From positions 438,135,080-438,199,079 of the forward strand of contig CM068373.1 of NCBI GenBank assembly GCA_034769895.1: DNA of 64,000 nucleotides, in the 5' to 3' direction. This stretch comes from Magicicada septendecula. Taxonomy: Eukaryota; Arthropoda; Insecta; Hemiptera; Cicadidae. The position numbers were made by a program, and so were the translations under genes. This document shows positions 43,664 to 56,028 of the stretch, in pieces. The notes beneath the pieces are model-generated. The model did no database searches and was not told the DNA's origin. It saw nothing but the letters and a program-made list of their open reading frames with translations. Every line of letters starts with the position of its first letter. The first letter of the stretch is position 1.

Positions 43664-44888
43664 ACATTTGACAACCATACAGAGTGCAAATACAAGTTGA
43701 ACTGTAGACTCTTTTAAAAATAAAGTGGCACAGACAAATGTCATTGTTACTGCAGAGAAATAAACCATACTTTCATAGCACAATGCAAGACATGAACAGA
43801 ATTTCAGTTCTACTGGCTGTCAGTGTAAGCTTATCACCAAGTTGTATGACCAAAGTATAACAGTCCTAGGACTGCCTCTGAGGCCAGAGCAGTTAATGTC
43901 CTTGCTTCTAATTGTTTGATAATGTCAGATCTGAACTCGACAAAGCCAATTTTGAAACTTTACAATAGATTTGTTTAACAGTCAATATGACGTAAGGTAT
44001 TAAGGTCAGGATTTTAGAGGTTGACAATGTCAGAACAGAAATTGGAAAAATGTTGTCAGATTAAAAGTTAAAATGTTAAAGAACTATGGTTTAGAACATA
44101 AATTAGTTTGTTTCTGTTTGGACAACCACAAATGCAAATTTTAGAGGGGAACAAAAAAAAAGTTCACAAAGAGTTTAAAAGAAGTTTGGTAAGAGAATAT
44201 TAGGCATAGGATGTGCACCATATACGGAACTTAAAAAAAAGACTAATTTCATTTTCTGCCTTCCAGGTACCGTACTTCTGCTACAACTCAAATAGTCATT
44301 TCTGTACCGAAACATGTGGGGTTCTGAGAAAGTACACTAGGAATCTAACCCAGTATGCTGGTGTCCTTACTTTGTTCTCAGAAATGTCGCCAACCCAGTA
44401 AAATGGTTATTAATAGTTTTACAGGTTTTTATTATTCATTTACAACTGGTGTTTTTTAATAATGGCTTTTAGAAGAGAGTACACAATTATAATAAACAGA
44501 ATGAATGTGTAAACTTGTTGACCATCAATGTAAGTGTTACCCATAGATTACCATAAAACTTAGGCATTAGGTTTTGCTGGCCAATATCGTGATTTGTAAG
44601 AAATTAAAAATTCCACTACTGAATAAAATTAATTAGAACTCTATGATTTTCAAAATCCGCCAAAAATCAATGGAAAATCGATTATAACTAAACTTATTTA
44701 ATTACATATTTTGTTGTATTCTGCGACTAAATAAACCTTGTTTGCATTAAAAGCTATTTCGCTCAACTTTGATTTCATGCGTTTGCTAAACATTTTGTGT
44801 ACACCTTGTTGTTATATGCAGTGAGATATAATAATTTTATACTTTTGGATTTCGTTGTCCATGACGTGTCCGTTACTTAACTAAATAC
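43664..44888. other. Non-coding, probable 3' remains of the retrovirus
   Basis: AT-rich with no open frame of interest; no LTR could be defined. Nothing else is recognised. Confidence 0.4.
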
Positions 44889-44954
44889 GACTATTATATT
44901 AATGACTCGGAACACAAAGTTTTTTATAAGTAAAAACATAAAGTTTTACCTTAC

Positions 44955-44997
44955 AACCTGAACCGGTTTTCACCTTTAAAAGGCTTCTTCAGAGGTT
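44955..44997 (-). ncRNA. Hammerhead-ribozyme-like motif, PLE-A left end
   Basis: Mirror copy of the right-end motif: AACCT, CTGAAGA, stem II, GAAA, AACCGGTT, C, AGGTT on the minus strand. Confidence 0.65.
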
Positions 44998-45176
44998 GCC
45001 GCTGGTAGCGCTGTCCGTCCTGTTGTGGGCGACGGAATCGAATTTCGAAAGATCGATGTTGTGTGTGTGGGGTGAGATGTGTTCGAATAATGCGTGCGAT
45101 TTAAATTGTGTCTGTTCGTTTAGGATATCGTTTTTATTTGTTTTCGTGTGTTTGTATATTTCCAATTGTTCTAGAG

Positions 45177-47637
45177 CAGTGATGGGCAAAGTACGGCCCG
45201 CGGGCCAGATCCGCCCCCAGACTGGTGTAATCCGGCCCGTGACAGAGTCCTGAATGACAACTTACCTACACACATTATTTACCATGTTCCCAGGAGAGAA
45301 CAGTATTCAGCTTTGTCAACCAAAAACAAAAATGCATTTTATCGTATCACATTGTATTTTTTCTGTGTCTGTATTATGAACACAAAAAATGGTAACAGAA
45401 TGGCGTCAGAGCATTCACAACAGTAGTACGAGAGCAAGAAAGACACGTCACAAGTGTACACAAGTGTAGTTATCCCCATCACTCCAGCCGTCGCCTACCC
45501 CTCGCCCATCCTATCAGCACATCACGCCACAGTGGATGAGTAATACTCTCAGTCAGTCTGAGTCAGTGGCTTGTTACACAGCCTTTCTCAATTCAATATC
45601 ATATTCAATAAGTTGTTGTTTGCTTTTTTGTAGTGAGTATTTGTGAGACACTTCTGATTTGCCATAATGGCAACTAAAAAAACATAAAGTTGATTCAGAA
45701 TGCCGTGTTTTTAAAGATGAGTGGAGTTGGAAATACTTTTTCACAGCTTTTAAGGATAAACCGTTGTGCCTTATTTGCAACGAAACCGTGGCCGTTTACA
45801 AAGAATTTAACATTTCCCGGTATTTTACATCTAAGCATAACAGTGCTCGTTATGAAGCCATGACCGAAGATGAAAGGAAACAAAAAACAGAAGATTTATG
45901 TAAGAAGCTCTTAGGTCAGCAAAATATTTTTAAAAACAAAACAGTTCTCAAAAAGCTGCTACACATGCTAGTTATGTTGCATCATACAATATTGCTAAAA
46001 GTAACAAAGCTCTTTCTGATGGGGAGTTTGTGAAACAATGCATGCTCCAAGTTTGTGATATTTTATGTCCTGACAAAACAAAGGATTTTGAGACTGTCAG
46101 TTTGTCTCGAAAAACAGTTACTGCTAGAATCGAGACAATAGATAAACACCTATTATCACAGCTAGAATCAAGAATTACTCAGTTTAAATTCTGTTCTGTT
46201 ACTATGGATGAGAGTACTGACATAAATGATACTGCTCAGTTACTAATATTTGTAAGAGGAGTTGATGATAACTTCTGTATTACTGAAGAACTAGCATGCA
46301 TGCAATCACTAAAGGGACGTCAAAAGGATCAGACATTTTTCATGAATTTCAAGAAGGCCTATCGATTTTAAAAGTACCCATAACCAGTATATGCAATATT
46401 ACGATTGATGGGGCACCAAATATGACGGGGAAAAAATCTGGTTTTGTTGGTATATGTAACCAAACATATCCTGAGAGCAAAGTTGTATTTCTACAGTATG
46501 TCATACATCAAGACACTCTGTGTAAATCTGCCCTAGACATGAAACACGTGCTTGATGTCATTATTAAAGTAGTAAATAATATTCAATCTCGAGCGCTTAC
46601 TCACAGACAATTTTGAGAGTTTCTTGACTTAATGCAGTCTGAATACACTGATGTACTCTACTACACCAAAGTAAGGTGGCTTAGTGCAGGACGTGTTTTC
46701 GAGTGAGTTTGGGAGCGAAAGAGGAAATTATTTAATTCATGCGTGAAAAACAGATGTTTGAAGGCTGTGAAATTTTGGAAAATACTGCATGGCTTTCAGA
46801 CTTTACTTTTTTCACAGATCTTCTGTGTCATATGAACAAGTTGAATGTTAAGCTGCTAGGAAGAAATCAATTTATTTAAGATATCTGGGGTCATCTCAAA
46901 GGGTTTAAAATACAACTAGTTCTATTTGAAAAACAGCTAGCTAAAAGAGACCTGTCCCACTTCCCGAGGCTAAAAACAATAGTCCCAGTGGTGGAAGACA
47001 AACTTGTAAGCTACGAGGAAAGCGTGAGAAGACTCCATGATGAATTCGAACGCAGGTTTCAAGACTTTAAAAATATTGAACAAGACTTAAATATTTTCAG
47101 TATGCCATTTAATTTGGACTGTGAAACAGTGAGAACAGAATTTCAGCTTGAACTAATTGAGTTACAGTGTAACACTGAATTGAAGCAGTTGTTTCTTAAC
47201 GTCCCAAAAGTGGAGTTTTACAAGTCGTTATAGAAATCAAGTTTCCCAAATTTGAGATCTCATGCCCAGAAGATAACTGCTATGTTTGCATCATCCAATG
47301 TCTGTGAACAAGTGTTTTCTACCATGAAGCTTCGAAAAAGTAGTGTCAGAAACAGATTGACAGATGACCACTTAGCTTCACTTCTGAAAGTCAGCTCATC
47401 CCAGTTACAACGAAATTTTGAGACACTTTTAGAAACACAGTCACAGTTCCATTCATCGCACACTCCTTCATGCTCTTTCAATCATTAATTAAGTTTTGTA
47501 ACAATATGTCAAGATTCAATAAGAAATTTATAAAAAAGTAGTTTTTCTATGTATTTCTTTTTAATAAATTTTGTTGGCCCGCCTAGAGAGTTTTCTTTTT
47601 CCTCTGGCCCTCTCCTACAAAAGTTTGACCATCACTG
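45177..47637 (+). mobile_element. hAT transposon, TSD TTCTAGAG
   Basis: Inverted ends CAGTGATGGGCAAAGT and AGTTTGACCATCACTG (reverse complement CAGTGATGGTCAAACT). They are flanked by exact 8-bp duplications TTCTAGAG at 45169-45176 and 47638-47645, within the left arm of PLE-A. Total 2461 bp with one broken transposase. Confidence 0.9.
45667..47488 (+). pseudogene. hAT transposase, GTF2IRD2/ZBED-like (broken)
   Basis: Start ATG at 45667. Segments in several frames are VFKDEWSWKYFFTAFKDKPL with a CLICNETVAV...RYFTSKH zinc-finger-like motif, then SVTMDESTDINDTAQLLIFV (catalytic Asp region), ICNITIDGAPNMTGKKSGF and YYTKVRWLSAGRVFE. The C-terminal dimerisation domain is ASSNVCEQVFSTMKLRKSSV. At least three frame changes and several stops (for example 46614-46616 and 47231-47233) inactivate it. 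The closest resemblance is to hAT-derived proteins of the GTF2IRD2 type. The catalytic Glu region near the C-terminus is readable. Confidence 0.8.
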
Positions 47638-47645
47638 TTCTAGAG

Positions 47646-48250
47646 TGACTAGTTTTCAGCCTTTTGTGTGTACGTGTAGAATGTTCATGTTATTGTCGCT
47701 GTTTTTGTATGTGTGGTTTGCTTTGATGAGGTGGTTTGCAAAGGTAGATTCTGTAGAGGAGTGGAGTGCCTTTGTGTGTTCAATGTATCTCTGTTTGAAG
47801 CTACGTCCTGTCTGGCCTATGTAGAATTTGTTGCAATTTGAGCAATTTAGTTTGTAAACACCGGGTAGATCGAATTTGTTTTGTGTATGTGTTTTTATAG
47901 TGTGTGTTCTATTTTATTAGTAGTTTTGTAAGTGATACTGTATCATGCTCTTTGAATTTGTGGGCTATTTTTTCAGTTTGTTTGTTGATGTATGTTAGTG
48001 TTATGAATTTGTTGTTTTCTGTCTTTGTCTGTTGTTTGTTTTGTGTAGGAGTTTACTGACTATTGTTCTGTCATATCCGTTAAATTCTGCTAGATATTTT
48101 ATCGTGTTTAGTTCGTCTTTGTAGTCTTTTTCATCTAAGGGGATGTTGTTAAGTCTATGTATCATGGTTCTGAAGGCAGCTAGTTTGTGTTGTATTGGGT
48201 GATCGGAGGAGTTGTGTATTAGTGTGTCAGTTGTAGTTGGTTTTCTGTAC
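47646..48250 (-). pseudogene. PLE-A left-arm RT C-terminus and endonuclease (minus)
   Basis: A minus-strand frame has MYRKPTTTDTLIHNSSDHPI and continues, broken, into the GIY-YIG region (FYIGQTGRSFKQRY in decayed form near 47800). It matches the right arm at 49325-49950 and is truncated at its 5' side at the inversion point. Confidence 0.75.
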
Positions 48251-49578
48251 ATACAAAACACAGCACCAGAACATCAAGACACACTAAGACATAATATAAA
48301 CAATATAATAGGAGCACATAAGACATCAGACAATAAGAACCACAGATCAGAAATACACACAGCCATCAAACTGAGGGAAAAGGCACACAAACACAACATC
48401 ACATTTGTAAAAGCAGACAAAGGCAACAAGACTGTAATCATCTCCACAGACAACCTACACAAAAAAGTACAAAACTTCATGGAACAGAACAACATCACAG
48501 AACTAAAACACGACCCCACCGACAGATACCAAAACAAAGTAAAACAACTAGTCAACAAAGCCAAACACATAATGACACACAAACAAAAGCCCTACATGAA
48601 ACAAATCCGACCATCAGCCCCTATCCTCCAAGCGCTTCCCAAAATCCATGAAGAAGATATTCCGATCTGCCCCATTATCAACTACCGTAATGCCCTTGCA
48701 CACAAACTCGCAAAACATCTAGACAAAATTATCAGACAACACACACAACTAGAAAACAACATTGCAGTAAAAAACAACACAGACCTAGTAACAAAAATAA
48801 AAGACATACACATCCCCCATGATGCCACGTTAGCCTCCTTTGACATTAAAAACCTGTACACAAACATCCCCATCTCTGAAACAATCACCATCCTACAAAA
48901 CAAACTCAAACAGAACAACACACCAGACGAACTTATCAACGAAATAACAGAAACTCTAAACATTATCACAAAACAAAACTACTTTACTTATAACAATAAA
49001 AATATTACACACAGAATGATGGTCTACACATGGGCTCTCCCATATCCAGCATTCTAGCAGAAGTCTTCCTCCAACGCTTAGAAAAAACAAAAATAAAACT
49101 CACAAACAATGACAGACACTCACATAAAATACTATATTGGCACATATACGTTGATGACATTCTAATACTATACAGGGGAAACAAAAGACAATGTAAACAG
49201 TTACTAACGCGCATAAACAAAATACGGTACATAAAAACATAACCTTTACTGCCAAATACGAACACAACAATACCATAAACTTCTTAGACCTCTCCATCAC
49301 AAAACTAGAACACAGGCACAAATTCAGTATATACAGAAAACCAACTACAACTGACACACTAATAGACAACTCCTCCAATCACCCAATACACCACAAACTA
49401 GCTGCCTTCAGAACCATGATACATAAACTTAACAACATCCCCTTAGATGAAAAAGACTACAAAGACGAACTAAACACGTTAAAATATCTAGCAGAATCTA
49501 ACGGATATGACAGAACAATAGTCAGTAAACTCCTACACAAAACAAACAACAGACAAAGACAGAAAACAACAAATTCAT
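48250..49578 (+). pseudogene. Penelope-type reverse transcriptase (PLE-A right arm)
   Basis: Segments NITFVKADKGNKTVIIST and RPSAPILQALPKIHEEDIPI come first. RT motif A is FDIKNLYTNIP (about 48840), motif B/C region GSPISSILAEVFLQRLE (about 49034) and motif C YVDDILILY (about 49150). The C-terminal signature is YRKPTTTDTL. Frames change near 49015 and near 49240, and a TAA at 49576-49578 ends the last piece. In Penelope elements this RT is telomerase-like and works with a C-terminal GIY-YIG nuclease. The N-terminus is missing. Confidence 0.85.
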
Positions 49579-49975
49579 AACAATAACATACATCAACAAA
49601 CAAACTGAAGAAATAACCCACAAATTCAAAAAATCAGGATACAGATTCGCTTACAAAACTACTAACAAAACAGAACACACACACAAAACAAATTCGATCT
49701 ACCCGGTGTTTACAAACCTTAAATTGCAACAAATTCTACATAGGCCAGACAGGACGTAGCTTCAAACAGAGATACATTGAACACACAAAAGCACTCCACT
49801 CCACTACAGAATCTACCTTTGCAAACCACCTCATCGAAGCAAACCATACATACAAAAACATCGACAATAACATCAACATTCTACACGTACACACAAAAGG
49901 CCGAAAACTAGACACTCTAGAACAATATTGGAAATATACAAACACACGAAAACAAATAAAAATGACATCCTAAAC
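49579..49975 (+). pseudogene. GIY-YIG endonuclease domain (PLE-A right arm)
   Basis: Broken frames contain a GVYK-like start, the NCNKFYIGQTGRSFKQRYIE segment (about 49725-49785) and FANHLIEANHTY, typical of the Penelope GIY-YIG nuclease. A frameshift lies near 49720. Confidence 0.7.
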
Positions 49976-50095
49976 GAACAGACACAATTCAAATCGCATG
50001 CATTATTCGAACACATCTCACCCCACACACACAACATCGATCTTTCGGAATTCGATTCCGTCGTCCACAACAGGACGGACAGCCCTACCAGCGGG

Positions 50096-50138
50096 AACCT
50101 CTGAAGAAGCCTTTTAAAGGTGAAAACCGGTTCAGGTT
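50096..50138 (+). ncRNA. Hammerhead-ribozyme-like motif, PLE-A right end
   Basis: AACCT (50096-50100), CTGAAGA, stem II GCCTT/AAGGT (with G-U), GAAA (50122-50125), palindrome AACCGGTT (50125-50132), C (50133), AGGTT (50134-50138). AACCT and AGGTT pair perfectly as stem I. The palindrome can serve as stem III, within one molecule with a tiny loop or between two molecules. Core nucleotides match CUGANGA...GAAA. Confidence 0.7.
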
Positions 50139-50250
50139 GTAAGGTAAAACTTTATGTAGAGCTCTATAGGAAACTTTTATAGATCCTTACTTTATGTTCT
50201 TACTTATAAAAAACTTTGTGTTCCGAGTCGTTAATATAATAGTTGTATTT

Positions 50251-53125
50251 AATTTTATACTGTAATGCAGAAGCAATTAGAGACTGTTTAGCTAGATCTG
50301 ACTGTAGACATTGTTCGGTTATTTATTCATATAATTACGCGTCAGATTATGACGAAAAACTTTTAGTTTGTATGTTGGAAGCTATGTTGTTTGGATGTGT
50401 GTTTCTCATTGTGTGGTGTGGTGTGATTTGTACGGCACTGAATTTGAATGTTATAATATGGTGACTAGCACGGGTTGTATTTACGTATTCATCAATTAAT
50501 TATTGTTACCGTGCTTTGGAAAAGTTGCAGCGGTGTAGTGAATAGTTTATGTTAGTGAAACTAAATTATAGCAGCCGTAGTATCCTAATTACGAAGGTCT
50601 AAAGACTAAGGTAATTTACTTATTTAAAGACAACTGGACGTTAGGTTAAGGTGGAAACATAGCGAGTAGAAGAGACATAGAAGAATCTCTTCTATTCGCT
50701 ATGGTGGAAATAACGATAATAGTCATTGATGGGTGTGAAGTATACTTACGGTACCTTCATTTGTAATATAGATTAAATGAGACTCATTATCAAAAATTAA
50801 TTAAATTTGGATGTGGTTCTTCGTTGTGTGTTAATGAGATTATCCATGAGCTAGAAGAATTATTCGATTGTACGTGAAAATATCTTCCGTTACAGTAAAA
50901 AGTTACCAAGGTTTCCTGTTTACTTTTTATTTCCGTTTTAATGTCTGAATTAATAATTCCAACTTTCACATCAGCATATATAAATGACAGACTTTTTTCA
51001 GGCCTGCATATGCTGTAAACACAACACGTCTAGACTAAGCTTGGACGGTTGGTAGCTCTAAAGATACCACTAATTTAATGAATGTGGATTTAACCAGTAC
51101 AAGAGTGCATTAGAAATGTACTGAAAGTAATGGCATAGTGAAATATTGTTATACAACGTACAGGACAAGTTGAAGAGTAACTGTAACATTATTATAGCTT
51201 GCATAACCCACACCTGGGCAAACATAACCTCACCTTGCCTGCATAACTGACTACTACTATAAGGTGACTAATAACTATAAATATGAAATAATGAAACGTA
51301 GAGATATTCAACAGAATACAGAAAATTGCTGTTAGTGGCATTTATGGAAAGTATCAGTAGATGATTATATTTTTAGGCATGTGAATATAAGTAAATATGT
51401 GATGTTTTCTCAAAACTATGCTTTAGTGATAATATTTTCACAGTGATTCAATGCACACCGGCATTAAAAATTGAATTGTAGTTACTCAGGTTAACGACAA
51501 TTTGAAATGACAAATGAATTTATTACAGTTGTTATAAATGAAAACAAGAAAATTATGACGCTCACTATATTATTATTGAAACGATTTATTATATAATTTG
51601 TATTGAACTGAACTAAAGCAAATGAAACTTTTTGTAGTCTTCCAAAACCAAATAAAACTTTCAGATTCTGAACACTTTTTATTTAGACATTATTGTCAGT
51701 ATATGTTTTATGTATGTAATACCCATTCATTTTTACTTAAGTCAATGTGTTTAATGTAAAGGCAGTGCAGTTCAGCTTGAAGAGTAGCAGAGCCATGTTA
51801 TGTTGTTCATGAAATAGCTTTGTGGTGGAGGGGGCATAAAGTAGTTTTATAGTTTCTTGTAAGAAATTTATTTTCAAAACGGATTGTATATAATATTTCT
51901 GGTTTGGTCAGTACTGTATTGTATTAAGCCAATACATGACATTAGATATTATTAAAATACACAAAGTAAACAAAAAATCTGTTACATAAATGTGAATGTT
52001 AATCAACTACTGAATATTATTATTTGGCCATGCACAGCCATTTATTATAAACAAACAGTTCAACATAAACATAATATGATTGCAAGGTGGATAGGCTATC
52101 CCTATTTTCACTACCTACGTTAAATTCTGAAAATTGAGATGCATTTTTCAAAGAAATAACAAAATATAAAATATAATTTTGTTTTTAATCCTACAATATC
52201 TTTCATATAACCTCTGTATTAAAACGTGGGAATGTACAAGAAATTCAGATTTGGTGCTCTTTCACTTTGCCATTCATAGCTGATGTTAAGATGTCCTTCC
52301 CATGCGAACAAACAAATGTTGCCAATTCTTATCAGCTTACACAGATATCTCTTCAGTGATATAACACATCGGGTTTTGGATCTGTCAACAGTTTTTTTAT
52401 GTGGTTTGTTTTAGTAATGTGTTATTAGGCTGTCAGAAATTACATGAGTGACATGAATATCATTAATGTTACCCTTCATGTTACTGGAAAACTTTTCAAA
52501 GTGGTCTCAGCGGATCATGAATTCAATCAGTCCCAGTTCTCCTTTTTATATGCAGTTTACAAACTGTGAAATATTGTTCCAGTGTCCATTATGGTATTTC
52601 AAGTCATTAAAAATTATAATTTCTACACGATTTCTAATATTATTTGTCGAAGATTTTCTGTTTAAGACCAGTTTAAATTAACTGCACCCTGAAAGCTATA
52701 AATAAGATGAAACGCGCCTTCAGACTAGATAAAGCAGAACAAATATTTCAACTCTTTAAATCTGTCAAACGCTTCAAACTTCCATTGTAAACAACAGTTT
52801 GCTAGTCGTATTGCTGTGTATTCCCACAGCTGTCAATTTGGAAGTTTTGTGAAACAGAGTATACTGTGTAACTTCTGCAAACATTTTGACTCTGAGGTTT
52901 CATAAAAATTTTAGCATTCAATTGATAAGCAATTGTTGTTTCCTTCTCAAAATAATTCTAAAATTATGTCAAAAGTCTTATAATTTCTGGTAAATAGTAA
53001 TTTAAAAACAAAGTCTGTGTCAAAATAAGTAACATGGTATGACGAACTGATAAAAAAATTTGAAACACTTCATATTATTTTAATATGAACTGAAAACACT
53101 TCATAAACTGAAAATAATAGTAGAT
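50251..53125. other. AT-rich intergenic stretch with one hairpin
   Basis: No gene is recognised over about 2.9 kb. One hairpin at 50658-50703 has 18-bp arms (CATAGCGAGTAGAAGAGA and its reverse complement with one mismatch) and a 10-base loop. Confidence 0.5.
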
Positions 53126-54140
53126 TCAATTTTCTGGACTTAATGGTTATAAAAGTCAATAACGGTTTCAAATATCAAATCTATAGGAAACCTACTACGA
53201 CGGATATCACCATTCATGCAGATTCCCACCATCCTAATTCGCAAAAAATGGCTGCGTACAATAGTTTTATCCATAGATTAGTAACAATACCAATGGAAGC
53301 CATTGACTTCCATAGTGAATTGAACATTATAAAATATATAGCAACACGCAATGGGTACAAAAGTTCACTGATAGACAGGTTACTTAAGAAACACCACAAC
53401 AAACAGACAAAGTGCCTAGAAAATAAAACTAAACTAAAATACATAGTAAACGATTATGGCACTATCCTTCCTCAAATCGTCACCAATACACTTAAGAAAT
53501 TGAAAATGGTGGTCACATTTCGCACGAACAACAACATACATAAATTTCTTCACCCTAAAATTATTAGACCACTGGAAGAAAAAACGGGCATCTACAAAAT
53601 GAAGTGTAGTGACTGTAAGTGCTTTTATATAGGCCAGACGGGGAGATCGTTTTTACAATGATTTAAAGAACATGTACCTAAAAAAGATTAGGTCAAACAA
53701 CTTGGCTACAAACCTTGCACCTTTACATGTTTGTAAAAAAGGCCTTTATATGGATGCCGCTGAGGAATTCGAAATTTATAAGGCATATAAATTATATCCT
53801 GAGCATTTATTAAACGATCATTTGAATTTCCACTCGAACGCGCTATATGATACGGCTTTACAAGTCTCAGAACGACTGAGACTTGCGTCACAGATAAGAC
53901 AGTGAATGTGTTGACTAGAGACAGCAGTGTCATTGTAGCTTCCCCACGGTGCGCACCGTTATTCTCGCGCGCTATTGATTGTTTTATATATGTGTTTTAA
54001 ATGTTGTTGTTTTTTGTGTTTTGTGTCGTAATGTTGTGACGACCTCTAACGAGGAAAATAACCTGAGGATGGAACTTTAGTTCCGAAACGCGTTGTGTTT
54101 TAATATAAAACAAGTGAACCACAAGACGGACTATTCAGGT
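53110..54140 (+). mobile_element. 5'-truncated Penelope-like element (PLE-B)
   Basis: The RT C-terminus (YQIYRKPTTTDITIHADSHH, then VTFRTNNNIHKFL) joins GIY-YIG (GIYKMKCSDCKCFYIGQTGR at about 53596-53650). A frameshift with a TGA at about 53659 follows, then the remaining nuclease C-terminus in another frame to 53905. The 3' end carries a hammerhead-like core and AAGACGGACTAT. The upstream RT catalytic region is absent, consistent with 5' truncation at insertion. Confidence 0.85.
54058..54100 (+). ncRNA. Hammerhead-ribozyme-like core, PLE-B
   Basis: CTGAGGA (54063-54069), T, stem II GGAAC/GTTCC with loop TTTA, GAAA (54085-54088), palindrome ACGCGT (54088-54093), T. Stem I would be weak (C-G, A-U adjacent to the core). 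Confidence 0.6.
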
Positions 54141-55545
54141 AATATTTAATTACGTAATTGATAAAAAAAACTGTGGACACATGTTTATATGGCTTCAAAG
54201 AAAAGTGTACCTTTATGGGGAAAACATTTTCCAGGAATCATCAGTATACATAGCACTGTAGGTTAAATGCTCGTCTGTACGTTAGCTCATTCCAATTACA
54301 TATGGAGAAGTAATGTGACTTTTCCTCTACATAAGTGGTCTCGGTATCTCCTTTCAACCAAGAACATTTTATTGTATTAAATGAAGTACCTTGCCCACAC
54401 TAAGATATGGCATCCTCATTGGTTAAACTGAGATCTGACAATGGGAAGACATTATTTATTAATAAAGATGTTTGCATTTAATCTAAAAGTGTCCTTAATC
54501 AGATGTTATTCTTGTGCTATCTTGTGAGTGATGTAGATAGTGTTGGTAGTGGTGATGTACAGTAGTGTTGGTAGTCTTCATTGACTGCCAACTTGTTTTC
54601 ATTTGTTTCAGGTGTTAACAAGTTCAATTTATCCATCATCTGACAAATGGAAGAGATCAAATTTGAGGACAAGGTATAAAGTTTAAAAATAAAAATTATT
54701 TTTTGCTGTTTAATGTATGTATTAAATTGATACACGTGTTATATACACGTATCGTATACACACATTCATTTCTTATATTAATAATAGTTTAATTATCATC
54801 ATATTGATTTGTAATTAATTGCTGTACAGAATATGATTTATACATGTATTCTTTTGTGTAGGGTTTGCATTGACAATATGCATTTTCCATAACCTCCTAA
54901 CTTTAAAGCAATTCTCTTCCTCCCTCGTCCAATTTAGACTTGTAGTCTGTTTGTTAGTTGCAAAGTAGCTTTAAAACTTTTTTTTTTATCTGCCAGTCCT
55001 CTGTCTTTGTGTTGACCAATTATGTCAACATACTCATACTATTCTATCATCACTCATTCTCTTGTGTTGTCCACTCTGGTAGTCCTGTCCTCTGCAAGTC
55101 TTCCTGGTATTCTCCTGAACTCCATACTTGTGACATCTCATTTCGCTGTTTTGACTTGCATTGTCTCACTCCCAGTTTCTGCAGAATACATCAGTATTAG
55201 ATGTATTATATGTCTTATGTTATACCTTGTATGTATTATTAGTATTATATGTCTAAAAGTCAATATTAGACATGTAATTGATGTACATATTCAAACCTTT
55301 GTGTGTTGTCTCAAATGTTTGTTAGCCAGATAGTAAGAGCCAGGCACACACAAATGACTATTCTATGAGTGATCATGACTTGCACTTGTTTTTTTTTATC
55401 TGACCACCCGCTCCTGTGGCAAGTGGGAGGAGTCCAAAATTCACCATTCATTGCCCACTTTTAATGTTGTAACCGTTAGCTATACAATTGCTTCCTTCAG
55501 ATTTTATGTACACGACCTACCCGTTCGTGGGGAGTGAGGTTAACC
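54141..55545. other. Intergenic stretch, no gene recognised
   Basis: AT-rich; only short frames without recognisable motifs. Confidence 0.5.
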
Positions 55546-56028
55546 TGTAAGGTAACAAACAATTTTGCTAAATAAATACCAGAATGTTACCTACTTGCGC
55601 GATTTTTTCTTGCACTTTTTTAACACTAGAAGATTTCAGGGCCGCCAATATATTATTTCAGGTTAATATATAAACTTTAACACTCTTTCCCTTTAAAAAC
55701 ACTTGAATAATTTTAATAACTTACCTCCCTTAAATCAGAAAATTCACAGATTCGTTAGACGAGTTTTTCCAGCACAGAACAATAAGGAATGGTTACGACG
55801 AAATAATGCAACTAGCACATGGTTATGTCCTCAAAACAAACTTTTTTATTTTAATCAATTTTAAAACTTTCTTTCTTTCTTTTTATAGGTTCTTTCGACT
55901 AATCTCTATTATATAACATTTTTCTATACTAATCTCTATTGCCAAACCAATACTTTTGTGACACACACTCACTTTTTTTACATATTTATATATTTAGTCA
56001 CTTTTTGCTACAGTCCGTTTCTTGATAT
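55546..56028 (-). repeat. Minus-strand LTR fragment related to solo LTR B
   Basis: Its reverse complement matches the last part of solo LTR B: AAAAACTCGTCTAACG, TATATTGGCGGCCCTGAAA and the TTACA end. It is cut at 56028 by the gag-protease LTR element. A possible far end (reverse complement TGTAACGACC) lies near 63825, after the nested insertions. Confidence 0.6.

Larger units (their letters stand above)
16705..43665 (+). mobile_element. Errantivirus-like gypsy endogenous retrovirus, split by nested insertions
   Basis: Gag, protease, RT, RNase H, integrase and an F-type envelope occur in order on one strand, but in pieces: 17.7-19.4, 22.21-22.24, 23.70-24.08, 36.65-38.70 and 40.57-43.66 kb. 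The breaks correspond exactly to inserted elements, and reading resumes in register after two solo LTRs and the MULE once target duplications are accounted for. Numerous stops and shifts make it inactive. No full LTR pair could be defined; the 3' LTR was not found before the Penelope insertion at 44.89 kb. Confidence 0.85.
44889..50250. mobile_element. Head-to-head inverted pair of Penelope-like elements (PLE-A)
   Basis: Outer ends are inverted copies: CTATTATATTAATGACTCGG at the left equals the reverse complement of CCGAGTCGTTAATATAATAG at the right (about 50223-50242). The left arm (minus, about 890 bp of PLE plus a hAT insertion) covers only the 3' part. The right arm (plus) has most of RT and the endonuclease. 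The arms meet near 48247. Each arm ends with a hammerhead-like core. Inverted and partial tandem arrangements are typical of Penelope retroelements. Confidence 0.85.

Noticed and set aside
48274..49378. Cys/Phe/Leu-rich minus-strand frames
   Set aside because: Antisense shadows of the Penelope RT.
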